Virus record (IMG/VR): IMGVR_UViG_3300032311_001250
Span: 1-64,000 of that record
DNA length: 64,000 bases
Origin: a virus
Direction: 5' to 3' (one strand)
Made by a program: the position numbers and the translations under genes. The stretch's first letter is position 1. Each line of letters opens with the position of its first letter. Below, one piece after another: positions 52,581 to 59,726 of the stretch. The notes beneath the pieces are model-generated. The model did not search any database, was not told the origin of the DNA, and saw only the letters and a list, made by a program, of their open reading frames with translations.

Positions 52581-52940
52581 TTATAGGCCGAGAGTTACCT
52601 CTCCGGGTACTGCGTTATCCCTTCGCGCCTGGTCTTCCTGGACCTTCCATCGCTTGGCAATCTTTCGAACCGCCCACGACGAGCGGAGAAGGCTCCTAGC
52701 GCGTTCTCGCTGCATGTTGGCCCACGATTCCAGCTCTTCTGAGCTTGTGGCGATATACACGCCGGCAGGGCTGTCAGAGGCAGAGCAGATCGGCTGCTCC
52801 CAGACGTTTCGGAGCTCTTCGACGGCAAGCTGAATTGCCCTGCTATTCCATCGGGTAGTCTTGGCCAGCTCTTTGTAGGTAATAGCGTTTTCTCGACCAA
52901 CACGAATCTGCGAAAGTAAATAAATTAACTCTGGACCCAT
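52581..52940 (-). CDS. Winged-helix DNA-binding protein, 119 aa
   Basis: PELIYLLSQIRVGRENAITY, KELAKTTRWNSRAIQLAVEEL form a winged helix-turn-helix typical of phage regulators; a basic C-terminal helical region follows (RSLLRSSWAVRKIAKRWKVQ). RBS AGGAGG. Probably binds DNA. Confidence 0.68.
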   Translation of the reverse strand: MGPELIYLLSQIRVGRENAITYKELAKTTRWNSRAIQLAVEELRNVWEQPICSASDSPAGVYIATSSEELESWANMQRERARSLLRSSWAVRKIAKRWKVQEDQARRDNAVPGEVTLGL

Positions 52941-52948
52941 AATTCCTC

Positions 52949-53710
52949 CTACGGCAAAAACCGCACTTCAATAGTATTCTTCCAGCCCTTAACATTCTGA
53001 CCATTACGGCCGTTTTTATAGGCCCCCAGGGCTGCCCATACCTGTGGTGACAAGTCTACCAGAGACCAGGCAGAGGCCGGTCCATCCGGGTGGCGCTGAC
53101 GGCAGTCGCAGTAGTCAACGACCCACACCTCAACCGATTTATGAGTGACGAGTGAGGTGATTAGCAACTTGTGGGTTGGGATTTGATGCCAAAGAGGCAT
53201 CTGTTCGGCAATCCTCTTGCGAAGGGCCGGGCCAATGGCGGCGTACATGTTGTCAACGTACTCAAGGCCATTCCACGGCCGGACCAGCTTGCTCCAACTG
53301 CCCATGTCGCGGTAGTAGCAGCCCCACTCGGGATGACTCTTGCACTTACTCTTGCTGAGGTACTTGTTTTCCGGGTCAACTGATACCCACGTCTTCGGGT
53401 GGTCATACCACGACTTGGCGTGGTTATAAGCGTCGTAGGTTGTGCCAAAGCCAATCATTTTGTGAGCAGGGGCCCAATAGGCGCGGTCAAACGTCACGTC
53501 AACATTGGGGGTTTTTGGGTAATCATAGGACTGGATACCCGGAGCAGTAGCCGTCTCTACGCAAGGCGCGGGGGCGACGAGGAGTGCTCCCGCTACGGCC
53601 AGCGCAACGAGCACTGTCCACAATCGTCGGTGAGCTCTGCGTGCCGGTAGCTTCATGCGAGCCTCCTCCGGGTACGGTAGCAGCGCGCTAGACACGTGTC
53701 CACTAGACAT
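52949..53710 (-). CDS. Secreted double-psi-barrel (RlpA-like) protein, two possible starts
   Basis: A signal peptide (RRLWTVLVALAVAGALLVAP) leads into a secreted domain. Its C-terminal part (VEVWVVDYCDCRQRHP, then WSLVDLSPQVWAALGAY) carries the DPBB pattern DYCxC ... DLS.-.-.AL. Two in-frame starts have strong ribosome sites: ATG 53,710 (GAGGAGG) and ATG 53,656 (GGAGGAGG). The longer form adds 18 residues before the signal core. DPBB proteins act on or bind cell-wall glycans; this one may modify the host envelope. Confidence 0.65.
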   Translation of the reverse strand: MSSGHVSSALLPYPEEARMKLPARRAHRRLWTVLVALAVAGALLVAPAPCVETATAPGIQSYDYPKTPNVDVTFDRAYWAPAHKMIGFGTTYDAYNHAKSWYDHPKTWVSVDPENKYLSKSKCKSHPEWGCYYRDMGSWSKLVRPWNGLEYVDNMYAAIGPALRKRIAEQMPLWHQIPTHKLLITSLVTHKSVEVWVVDYCDCRQRHPDGPASAWSLVDLSPQVWAALGAYKNGRNGQNVKGWKNTIEVRFLP

Positions 53711-53741
53711 TTAACTACCTCCTCGCCAGCATTGCCGGCGC

Positions 53742-53781
53742 TTGTTTCCAAGACGAGTATACGCTATCCTCACTAGTGAGG
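53742..53781 (+). promoter_or_regulatory. Promoter with overlapping palindromic operator
   Basis: TTGTTT (53,742-53,747), 17 bp, TATCCT (53,765-53,770). The perfect 14-bp palindrome CCTCACTAGTGAGG (53,768-53,781) covers the end of the -10 and the likely start point, as expected for a repressor site. A second palindrome GACACGTGTC lies at 53,691-53,700, inside the divergent gene. Confidence 0.55.
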
Positions 53782-53819
53782 CCATTGCCTACCACGAGCA
53801 TATCATATCAGGGGGAACC

Positions 53820-54278
53820 ATGCCAGAAATCAGCACAGAAAATATCGACGATCTGATCCTTCACCCGGATAATCCTCGTGAGGGGGATATTGGTGCGATT
53901 GTTACAAGCATCAAGAAGAACGGGTGGTTTGGCACGGTCGTAGCTCAGAAATCAACCGGCTATATTCTTGCAGGGAACCATCGCGTGCAGGCCGCTCGAA
54001 TCTGCGGCATCAAAGAGGTCCCGGTATTCTGGGTGGACTGCGACGATGAGCGTGCAAAGGCAATCCTTCTTGCGGATAACAAGACAGCGGAGCTGGCAAG
54101 CTGGAACGATGATACCTTGCTTGCGCTACTTCAGGAGGCAGATGCCGGGAACTACCTTCTCGACACAGCATTCGATCAGGACGATATTCAGAAGCTTCTA
54201 GCCAAGCTTAATAGCGCAGATGGCGACGACGGGGACGTGTGCCCAACATGCGGCTCGAAGCGAAAGAAGGGCCGATGA
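53820..54278 (+). CDS. ParB-like nuclease-domain protein, 152 aa
   Basis: Start set by RBS AGGGGG. ParB N-terminal fold: DLILHPDNPREGDIGAIVTS, GYILAGNHRVQAARICGIKE, VPVFWVDCDDERAKAILLAD, KTAELASWNDDTLLALL. C-terminus CPTCGSKRKKGR is a half zinc knuckle. Phage ParB-like proteins often pair with a DNA methylase; here the next gene is a metalloprotease-like protein instead. Confidence 0.82.
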   Translation: MPEISTENIDDLILHPDNPREGDIGAIVTSIKKNGWFGTVVAQKSTGYILAGNHRVQAARICGIKEVPVFWVDCDDERAKAILLADNKTAELASWNDDTLLALLQEADAGNYLLDTAFDQDDIQKLLAKLNSADGDDGDVCPTCGSKRKKGR

Positions 54279-54279
54279 G

Positions 54280-54717
54280 GTGGCATGGTATGAGGATCTT
54301 CCATTCGAGCTGGTCATTCCTGTCCAGATGCCTAAGCGTGACCTTACCCGCTGGCGCAAATCGCTGACGGTTGTTGCGGCAATTGCAGAATCGCGGAAGA
54401 TTGACCTGACGGTTGTCCGGCTGCACTACCACAACCCACCGAAGAGCCGATCAAGCTATGGCGATCATCATCCCATGGGTGAGGCAGAGACGGATTTTGG
54501 CGAAATTACCCTTTGCGCCAACGATGTAGATACTGCGGTGCACGAGCTTGCGCACATCATCACTAAGGAAAACCACACAAGAAAGTGGGCGGAGACATAT
54601 ATCAAGCTTGCAACGGAGTATATGCCGATTGGCGTTGCAAAGCGCGCGCTTCGGCACGCATCAAAATTTTATAAGACGGTGCAGAAGCAGTCAATCAGCC
54701 TTGGGTTGATCGACTGA
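54280..54717 (+). CDS. Zinc metalloprotease-like protein (HELAH), 145 aa
   Basis: GTG start 1 nt after the ParB stop; AGAAGG lies upstream. Contains VDTAVHELAHIITKENHTRK with the HExxH zinc motif and a downstream helix (WAETYIKLATEYMP), similar in layout to SprT-like or minimal gluzincin domains. Could be a peptidase acting on a phage or host protein. Its 3' end overlaps a convergent gene. Confidence 0.65.
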   Translation: MAWYEDLPFELVIPVQMPKRDLTRWRKSLTVVAAIAESRKIDLTVVRLHYHNPPKSRSSYGDHHPMGEAETDFGEITLCANDVDTAVHELAHIITKENHTRKWAETYIKLATEYMPIGVAKRALRHASKFYKTVQKQSISLGLID

Positions 54718-54912
54718 CGAGTTGCCCCAGTCCCCATACCGCCTCTTACGGTCTTTCTTAGGCGGACTTGGTTGATCAACAACGGCGCCAATGCATTCGT
54801 GGCAGATGTACTTCTGCCGGCCAGGTTCGTCCGGCCCATACTCCCAAATGCGGCCAATGCGACCACAGTGGTTGCAAACGCCAAGCGGCCTGATCGGGCG
54901 GCCGTACTTCAC
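54691..54912 (-). CDS. Zinc-ribbon protein, 73 aa
   Basis: GTG start 2 nt after the upstream stop. VCNHCGRIGRIWEYGP with C13-x2-C16 and YICHECIGAVV with C37-x2-C40 make a single zinc ribbon; the C-terminus is basic (KKDRKRRYGDW). Reading the frame further upstream would enter the previous gene. Last gene of a long minus operon. Confidence 0.62.
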   Translation of the reverse strand: MKYGRPIRPLGVCNHCGRIGRIWEYGPDEPGRQKYICHECIGAVVDQPSPPKKDRKRRYGDWGNSSVDQPKAD

Positions 54913-54913
54913 G

Positions 54914-55369
54914 CTAGGCAGGATCGTCCTCCGTATGGCCTTCCCACAGTACGTCCCATCGCCACATATTGTGACCAATGCGATAGAGGCCGCAGCAGCT
55001 GCTTGCGTCCACTCGGACGACAGCAGTCTCCGGGTTTTTGTCACTTGGGTCGATGAGGTAGACCGCAGGGAGAAGTACATCAAACGAGATAATTGGCGAG
55101 TTTGGCCAGGCGCTCTTCAGTCGTCCATCCAGGAAAAGCTTGAGCCGTTCTACCTCGGAAATTGGAAAGGCCGGATTGACGTATTCCTCCTTGCCGAGCT
55201 CGTCAACGATGTGCCGTCCAATCATAGGAATCCAGTCGCCATCCGGGATGGTGAAAAGCGCCTCTTCGCTGCGCTCCGGGTCACACAGACCACAACGCAA
55301 AAAATCCATTCCCTGCTCAGTAACACGCCTCTCCTGCTCGTCTACGTAAAATGTGGTGATGCTAGACAT
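54914..55369 (-). CDS. Hypothetical protein with CCGxYxIG C-terminal motif, 151 aa
   Basis: Start at 55,369 (MSSITTFYVDEQERRV) is set by RBS AGGAGGT; a longer frame has none. CGLCDPERSEEALFTIPDGD suggests a Cys site. The C-terminal SSCCGLYRIGHNMWRWDV resembles CCGRYDIGSMNWTW of the 57,779 product, so the two share a domain. No known family. Confidence 0.62.
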   Translation of the reverse strand: MSSITTFYVDEQERRVTEQGMDFLRCGLCDPERSEEALFTIPDGDWIPMIGRHIVDELGKEEYVNPAFPISEVERLKLFLDGRLKSAWPNSPIISFDVLLPAVYLIDPSDKNPETAVVRVDASSCCGLYRIGHNMWRWDVLWEGHTEDDPA

Positions 55370-55670
55370 GGGTACCTCCTGTCTTATCCGTGCCGTTATC
55401 AAGGCCGGCAATATACGCCCAAACTAGGTTATAAAACTCCCGCTTGCTTTTAGCCGAGAGCTTCAGAACCGTACGATGACCGCCACGGTCGTTGACGGTC
55501 TGGACAAGCTGCAGGCCGCTACCGTTGTTCCATGTGTGGTAGTAGCCGACCTGCGAAACTTGCTTTCCGTCAATAGTGCTCCACAACTTGGACCCAGGCT
55601 CAAACCCACAGCGCCGATTTAGCGCGTCGACCCCGTCCTGGATGTCCTTCTTTGTGTAGGTGTAGCTCAC
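55362..55670 (-). CDS. Hypothetical phage protein, 102 aa
   Basis: GTG start overlaps the preceding TGA (GTGA). Helix KKDIQDGVDALNRRCGFE then beta YYHTWNNGSGLQLVQTVNDR and a helix REFYNLVWAYIAGL. Overlaps the next gene by 8 nt. No family recognised. Confidence 0.62.
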   Translation of the reverse strand: MSYTYTKKDIQDGVDALNRRCGFEPGSKLWSTIDGKQVSQVGYYHTWNNGSGLQLVQTVNDRGGHRTVLKLSAKSKREFYNLVWAYIAGLDNGTDKTGGTHV

Positions 55671-55789
55671 TTCTTCTTCCCGGTCTTTGCGTAGCGAGTC
55701 GCAGCGTTGCTGCGAAGATGCCGGCGATACTCGGTAATGCCGGTGACCAAGATGGCGAGGAACGCGATCCCAAAGAAAATTGTACCCAT
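55667..55789 (-). CDS. Single-pass membrane peptide, 40 aa
   Basis: MGTIFFGIAFLAILVTGITE followed by a basic tail (YRRHLRSNAATRYAKTGKKK). RBS AAGGAG at 5 nt. GTGA overlap with the next gene. Basic cytoplasmic tail after one helix, N-out or signal-anchor topology likely. Confidence 0.6.
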   Translation of the reverse strand: MGTIFFGIAFLAILVTGITEYRRHLRSNAATRYAKTGKKK

Positions 55790-55800
55790 GATTACTCCTT

Positions 55801-55890
55801 CTACAATACGCCGACCGCGCTGGCCAGCAACCAGATTAACCCACCGACCAATGCGGTGATAATCAGATCATACACCCTACCAGTCCTCAT
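55801..55890 (-). CDS. Membrane micropeptide, 29 aa
   Basis: MRTGRVYDLIITALVGGLIW then LLASAVGVL: one membrane helix with a basic N-terminus. RBS GGAGG 6 nt upstream, inside the 3' end of the Cys-rich gene it overlaps. Small but well-formed. Confidence 0.5.
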   Translation of the reverse strand: MRTGRVYDLIITALVGGLIWLLASAVGVL

Positions 55891-56089
55891 CGCACCCTCC
55901 GGCGCACCAGTCGCTGCCGCACCCGGGGCAAAGACCCTGCTCTTGGGCGGATTGCTGCAGCTCATACACATTAGATTTAACCTCGTCAAGGAACCCGTTG
56001 CAGCATTCGCAAGCAGAATATTGCGTCGCCTGGGCGCTGTCTTCGCAGTCAACGTGAATATGCCCGTCAATATGGCCGCTATGCGCCAT
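55877..56089 (-). CDS. Cys/His-rich protein, 70 aa
   Basis: His-rich start (MAHSGHIDGHIHVDCEDSAQ), CECCNGF, and C-terminal CPGCGSDWCAGGCDEDW: up to nine cysteines for zinc binding. Overlaps genes on both sides. Function unknown. Confidence 0.6.
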   Translation of the reverse strand: MAHSGHIDGHIHVDCEDSAQATQYSACECCNGFLDEVKSNVYELQQSAQEQGLCPGCGSDWCAGGCDEDW

Positions 56090-56441
56090 GGATTTCCGCC
56101 GTGAATGTCTTTGGCTTCAGCTTGGCCGCCCGGCAAACTACGTACCCGGTGGGCTCCATTGCGCTTTCATGAAGTTCAAGGATGCCCTGATCGAGGAGGG
56201 CCTGAACAAACGGCTCATTTTCGCTCCAATGCTTGAGCCAGAACCAGCCACGCGGCGGCTGCGTATCAAGATCGACGCTTAGCCGACAGTACGGTTCATG
56301 CGTCACTGCAACCTCGCCGATGCACTTGCTTCCAACCTGATGCAAGACGATACGGTCTCCGTTGAACTCCACGGTTCGAAATGCCTCCGGTGGCAGCTCA
56401 GAAATCTTTTCCATCATACCCCACATATCAGATGCCCTCAT
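56079..56441 (-). CDS. Hypothetical protein, 120 aa
   Basis: Start is uncertain among ATG 56,441, 56,426, 56,417 and 56,414; I use the first, which overlaps the upstream stop. Body: PPEAFRTVEFNGDRIVLHQV, GEVAVTHEPYCRLSVDLDTQ, WFWLKHWSENEPFVQALLDQ, ending in a basic strand. Looks like a small alpha/beta domain. No family recognised. Confidence 0.58.
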   Translation of the reverse strand: MRASDMWGMMEKISELPPEAFRTVEFNGDRIVLHQVGSKCIGEVAVTHEPYCRLSVDLDTQPPRGWFWLKHWSENEPFVQALLDQGILELHESAMEPTGYVVCRAAKLKPKTFTAEIHGA

Positions 56442-56718
56442 GCTCACAGCAATTCCCCGCAGAGCATCCAACGCACGCGCACACATCGCACGCATCGAAT
56501 ACCGGGGGCTCAACCGGGTGCGGCTCCTCCACAAAGGCCAAGCTCATCACCCTTCTCCATTCGTGATGATCCGAGTTAAAGCAACTAAAGCCATCAGAGT
56601 TGCCGCACTCGCACGGAGCATTTGAGGAAAACCATAACGCGCTGCTCGGGCTTAACAGCCCAAGACGATACCGCTGCCAGGCCTGCTCGAGCGACCAGCG
56701 CATGTCGTCTCCGATCAT
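56428..56718 (-). CDS. Cys-rich protein with CACxGCxxxxCCEH motif, 96 aa
   Basis: Two cysteine clusters: CECGNSDGFSCFNSDHHEW and CDVCACVGCSAGNCCEHE. The second recurs nearly unchanged in the product of 57,211 (CQLCACAGCLSDKCCEHLE). N-terminus is helical (RWSLEQAWQRYRLGLLSP). Likely zinc-binding. Role unknown. Confidence 0.62.
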   Translation of the reverse strand: MIGDDMRWSLEQAWQRYRLGLLSPSSALWFSSNAPCECGNSDGFSCFNSDHHEWRRVMSLAFVEEPHPVEPPVFDACDVCACVGCSAGNCCEHEGI

Positions 56719-56879
56719 TGAATATTCCTCCCGACATCTACGTACAAAGCGACAAGACCAAAGAGTAGGAACAAGCCAGATAGCACGATGTTAAGGGGGT
56801 CCTTGGCGACAACGCCAGCCCACATCAAAAACGCTCCGCCTCCGATAATGACGAGATCCTCCGCAAACTCAAGCTTCAT
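56715..56879 (-). CDS. Two-helix membrane protein, 54 aa
   Basis: Start at 56,879 (MKLEFAEDLVIIGGGAFLMW) is set by AGGAGG; an upstream in-frame ATG at 56,909 lies within the previous gene. Second helix IVLSGLFLLFGLVALYVDV. Overlaps the next gene by 4 nt. Confidence 0.6.
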   Translation of the reverse strand: MKLEFAEDLVIIGGGAFLMWAGVVAKDPLNIVLSGLFLLFGLVALYVDVGRNIQ

Positions 56880-57195
56880 GTAACGCCTCCTGAATGTAAT
56901 GCTTGGCAATCTCGTGCCATTCTACCTTAGGTAGATAGCTGCTGTAAATGGCATCAGCAGCCGGACCGCGCAAGTCGTCCTGGTTTAAATGGCCCAGATA
57001 CATTTCTTCGCAATACGTCTGTAGCCATTCTGCCAGCGAGCAGGTAGCTCCGGCGATGTCCATTTCCGTTTCGCCCGTAAAATCTTCAAGCTCTCGGTTT
57101 GCCTGACTCAAAATGCTCTCGTCATTGCTTTCTCCAATCCAGAGCGCCATGTTCCAAGTTTCCCAGTTTACCCAGCCGTTGTATTCACTGCACAT
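56869..57195 (-). CDS. DUF7249-like phage protein, 108 aa
   Basis: Begins YNGWVNWETWNMALWIGESN, the hallmark of a widespread small-protein family in phages and bacteria, then an acidic helical body (LAEWLQTYCEEMYLGHLNQD, EIAKHYIQEALHEA). No biochemical role is known to me. Overlaps the next gene by 11 nt. Confidence 0.7.
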   Translation of the reverse strand: MCSEYNGWVNWETWNMALWIGESNDESILSQANRELEDFTGETEMDIAGATCSLAEWLQTYCEEMYLGHLNQDDLRGPAADAIYSSYLPKVEWHEIAKHYIQEALHEA

Positions 57196-57210
57196 GGTTA
57201 TCCTTCCCGC

Positions 57211-57768
57211 CTAGAACGGCAGATCTGTCCAGCTGCTGACCTTGTGGCCGCAGCACTCCGGAACCTTTGCAAAGTCGCCAATGCTTCGCTTATTCTTGAG
57301 CTCGACCATCATGCGCTCGCAGCAGAGGCTGCACTTGCATGACCTGCACAGGTAATCGTCGTTAGCAATCAGGCGATCCCAGTGCGCGACCTCCATTGAC
57401 GCCGCAGCTCCAAGCACCTCAATAAATGCCTTGTCTTCCGGGAGTACGCCGACATGGTCACGCCGCAGGAATACGGTGCATGACTGGCTAATGGCCTGTA
57501 GGCGCTGCTCAAGTGCTTTGATGATTTTATTGCGATATTCGATCTCGTTGCGCAGATCATCGATCTGGTAGCGTGCAGGCTTGCCGTGCGCACTGTTCCA
57601 GTATTCAAGATGCTCGCAGCACTTGTCTGACAAGCATCCGGCACACGCGCACAGCTGGCACGCATCCAGGGAAATCTTTGGAACCTTGGCAAGGTACTCA
57701 TCTCCCACTTCTTCGTCGTACCGAACGACCTCAATGTACTCAACTTTTGACTTCTTCTTGACCATCAT
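57211..57768 (-). CDS. Cys-rich protein with coiled coil and CACxGCxxxxCCEH motif, 185 aa
   Basis: RBS AAGGAG serves ATG 57,768 or 57,765. The N-terminus is basic (MMVKKKSKVEYIEV). Then CQLCACAGCLSDKCCEHLEY, a coiled coil (IDDLRNEIEYRNKIIKALEQ), another cluster CRSCKCSLCCERM and a final CCGHK. Several zinc sites likely, and it shares its first cluster with the 56,428 product. Confidence 0.62.
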   Translation of the reverse strand: MMVKKKSKVEYIEVVRYDEEVGDEYLAKVPKISLDACQLCACAGCLSDKCCEHLEYWNSAHGKPARYQIDDLRNEIEYRNKIIKALEQRLQAISQSCTVFLRRDHVGVLPEDKAFIEVLGAAASMEVAHWDRLIANDDYLCRSCKCSLCCERMMVELKNKRSIGDFAKVPECCGHKVSSWTDLPF

Positions 57769-57778
57769 TACTCCTTCT

Positions 57779-58192
57779 TTATCCTTCAAGCGGCAGCGTT
57801 GCCGTGAACTGCGGATCGTCGCCAAGCTCTGGCATATCTTCAACCCATGTCCAGTTCATTGAGCCAATATCATAGCGCCCACAGCACGGGGTTGCGGGAA
57901 TCTCCACAAGATCATCGTCAAACGAACGACCACCGCCACTCATGACAAACACATCATCACGGGCGTTATATGAGGCGAACTCCACTGCGTCGCCCTTGTC
58001 GTTGTGCTCGGCTGCGAGCAGGTGCGTATCCGCCGCAACGCGCAGGGCGGTCTGGAAATCAAAGGCCGGGCAGACCCAGCCGTTCCAGCGGTAATCGGTG
58101 CGGATGCGTGCGGTATACACGCCCATTGTGCCCTCGCCGAGGGTCACCTTAATCTCCGTGCTCGTTGCCGGATCGCAATGCTTGCAGCTCAT
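57779..58192 (-). CDS. Hypothetical protein with CCGxYxIG motif, 137 aa
   Basis: Starts MSCKHCDPATSTEIKVTLGE; beta-rich middle (GVYTARIRTDYRWNGWVCPA). Ends TPCCGRYDIGSMNWTWVED, related to the C-terminus of the 54,914 product. First gene of its unit, with its own TTGACA promoter and leader hairpin at 58,213-58,264. Start has RBS TAGGAGG. Confidence 0.6.
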   Translation of the reverse strand: MSCKHCDPATSTEIKVTLGEGTMGVYTARIRTDYRWNGWVCPAFDFQTALRVAADTHLLAAEHNDKGDAVEFASYNARDDVFVMSGGGRSFDDDLVEIPATPCCGRYDIGSMNWTWVEDMPELGDDPQFTATLPLEG

Positions 58193-58212
58193 TTACTGCC
58201 TCCTACTACTAG

Positions 58213-58264
58213 GCGGGACATCCCCGCTAACTGCATCTTAAGGTATGGGGTATTAGGTTGTCAA
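58213..58264 (-). promoter_or_regulatory. Promoter plus leader hairpin
   Basis: Minus-strand TTGACA (58,259-58,264), 18 bp, TAAGAT (58,235-58,240). The leader then folds GCGGG/CCCGC (58,213-58,227) before TAGTAGTAGGAGG. Same plan as the cassettes near 60.4 and 61.3-63.9 kb. Confidence 0.6.
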
Positions 58265-58500
58265 ATCTTCCGCTTAAGCTCTTTGGCCATTTCGGTCACC
58301 GGATCGGGGTTGATCGGCCGAAGGAACTTAAACCGGGCAGCTTGCTCTAGCCGGTCGTCCAGAATCTCATCCAGGGAACGGCGCTCAGTGGCGGCTGCCG
58401 CCTGTTCGCACTCTGGGCTGCAGCACTTGCTTTCTGGCTGCTCATCCATGGTCTTACCGCAATAGAAACACCACGGGCGAAAGCATTCAGTCACGTTCAT
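58261..58500 (-). CDS. Zinc-finger protein, 79 aa
   Basis: CFRPWCFYCGKTMDEQPESK then CCSPECEQAAAATER: CxxC ... CCxxxC ligands followed by a helical tail (DEILDDRLEQAARFKFL). ATG sits directly after the LexA-like gene's stop, with no spacer. Its end reaches into the promoter of the next unit. Confidence 0.62.
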   Translation of the reverse strand: MNVTECFRPWCFYCGKTMDEQPESKCCSPECEQAAAATERRSLDEILDDRLEQAARFKFLRPINPDPVTEMAKELKRKI

Positions 58501-58728
58501 CTATCGGATTCTCCTAATTTTCCAGCTGCGCGTGCCGTACGGACGGCGCATAATCCACCCATCATGCTCGAGCTTATTGACAGCACGCTGCACCGTACTC
58601 CGGCCGCAGTTCAGGATTTCGGTCATTTCCTGGAACGTCGGGGATCGATTCCAGGTATCCATGTATTCCCGCATGGCAATAAGCACCTCATCCGGGGTTG
58701 GGGCGCCCTCGGGTCGATTAGCCTTCAT
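58501..58728 (-). CDS. LexA-type winged-helix DNA-binding protein, 75 aa
   Basis: PTPDEVLIAMREYMDTWNRS, PTFQEMTEILNCGRSTVQRA, VNKLEHDGWIMRRPYGTRSW match the LexA N-terminal DNA-binding domain without the protease domain. A small repressor-like protein. Overlaps the sigma-like gene by ATGA. It could recognise operators in the control region nearby. Confidence 0.75.
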   Translation of the reverse strand: MKANRPEGAPTPDEVLIAMREYMDTWNRSPTFQEMTEILNCGRSTVQRAVNKLEHDGWIMRRPYGTRSWKIRRIR

Positions 58729-59126
58729 CCTGCCACCGAATACGCGCGCATCTTGCGCATCCTGCTTGGGTGCCGGAGTGTCGTCAGGGCGGCGTTTTCG
58801 ATCTGGCGCACACGCTCTCGGCTCAGGTTGTACTTTTGTCCAACCTCTTCCATCGTCATTGGGCGGTTCAGGCCAATCCCGTAGCGCATAGAGAGGATGT
58901 CCCGGTCGCGTTCAGGCAGACTTTCGAGCATTTCGTGGATTAACCTTACCATATCGGATGTCAAACTCAGCTCTTCCGGAGATGGCTCCGGTGACTCAAT
59001 GAGATCCCCCAAGGTTGCTTCGTTGTCTTCCCCATAGGTTTTATCCAAGGACGACAGCGTGACCATATCGAGCATCGCTCTCATTTCCCGCACATCGTCG
59101 GCGGTAATGACCTTCTTTTTTGTCAT
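58725..59126 (-). CDS. Sigma-70 region 4 protein lacking region 2, 133 aa
   Basis: Start 59,126 set by RBS AAAGGAG. Residues 58-126 are a clear sigma region 4 (HEMLESLPERDRDILSMRYG, TMEEVGQKYNLSRERVRQIE, LTTLRHPSRMRKM). Residues 35-55 resemble the end of region 3. Region 2, needed for -10 recognition and melting, is absent. Known relatives in function would be T4 gp33-like co-activators or appropriators; whether this one redirects RNA polymerase is inference. Confidence 0.78.
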   Translation of the reverse strand: MTKKKVITADDVREMRAMLDMVTLSSLDKTYGEDNEATLGDLIESPEPSPEELSLTSDMVRLIHEMLESLPERDRDILSMRYGIGLNRPMTMEEVGQKYNLSRERVRQIENAALTTLRHPSRMRKMRAYSVAG

Positions 59127-59326
59127 CGTCGCTTCTCCTTTCCTACTGTGTGCCACCGCTCTCGCTGGTAGGCTTTTCGCCGCTCAATTGCCTCCGAACT
59201 TCGGAGCTTTTTCCAATAGGGCTTTTCTTTTTCGCAGGCAATACACCGATCAGCCTCCGGAGTCTCATAAAACTCCGTATCCGGCGGCCACTGCTCGTTG
59301 CACCCCTTGCAGGTTTTTAGATTCAT
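59123..59326 (-). CDS. Zinc-ribbon protein, 67 aa
   Basis: Start at 59,326 (MNLKTCKGCNEQWPPDTEFY) with GGAG upstream; ATGA overlaps with both neighbours. Ligands C6-x2-C9 and C28-x2-C31 (RCIACEKE), then a basic tail (RRKAYQRERWHTVGKEKRR). This layout is common in phage HNH-adjacent zinc fingers. Confidence 0.65.
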   Translation of the reverse strand: MNLKTCKGCNEQWPPDTEFYETPEADRCIACEKEKPYWKKLRSSEAIERRKAYQRERWHTVGKEKRR

Positions 59327-59724
59327 CAGAACTCCCCACACGTCAGAGGCAGCTTGTCCAGTGTTTCTTTCCAGCGCCGCTCGACTCCCGCAATGTCGGC
59401 GGGGTTGGTGGCGAGCCACGGCCAGTCGGAGATCACGATAGCACGAGCTTTATTGGCACAGGGACTATCGGGGGCTCGGTCAAGCTCCGTCTGAAACTTC
59501 TCGATCTTCCCCTGCAAGTCCATGTACCAGTGCCAGTCGGGCTTCCACTCAATGGCCGGCCCCATGATGTACATACTCTCGTGCCAGTAGAAGACCTCGG
59601 AGTAAAGCTCCGTCAACTGGCTAGAGAATCGGGATGAGTCCGTCCCCTTGGCGGGGGTGTTGATCAGGATGGCTGCGGTGACTCCAAACCAGAGGCCCAA
59701 AAAAGCGGCAATCTTTAAAGCCAT
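59326..59724 (-). CDS. Exported or membrane-anchored protein, 132 aa
   Basis: N-terminal hydrophobic helix (LKIAAFLGLWFGVTAAILIN) serves as signal or anchor. A helical extracytoplasmic part follows (FSSQLTELYSEVFYWHESMY, WHWYMDLQGKIEKFQTELDR) with two Cys. TGA overlaps the next ATG. No family recognised. Confidence 0.62.
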   Translation of the reverse strand: MALKIAAFLGLWFGVTAAILINTPAKGTDSSRFSSQLTELYSEVFYWHESMYIMGPAIEWKPDWHWYMDLQGKIEKFQTELDRAPDSPCANKARAIVISDWPWLATNPADIAGVERRWKETLDKLPLTCGEF

Positions 59725-59726
59725 AC

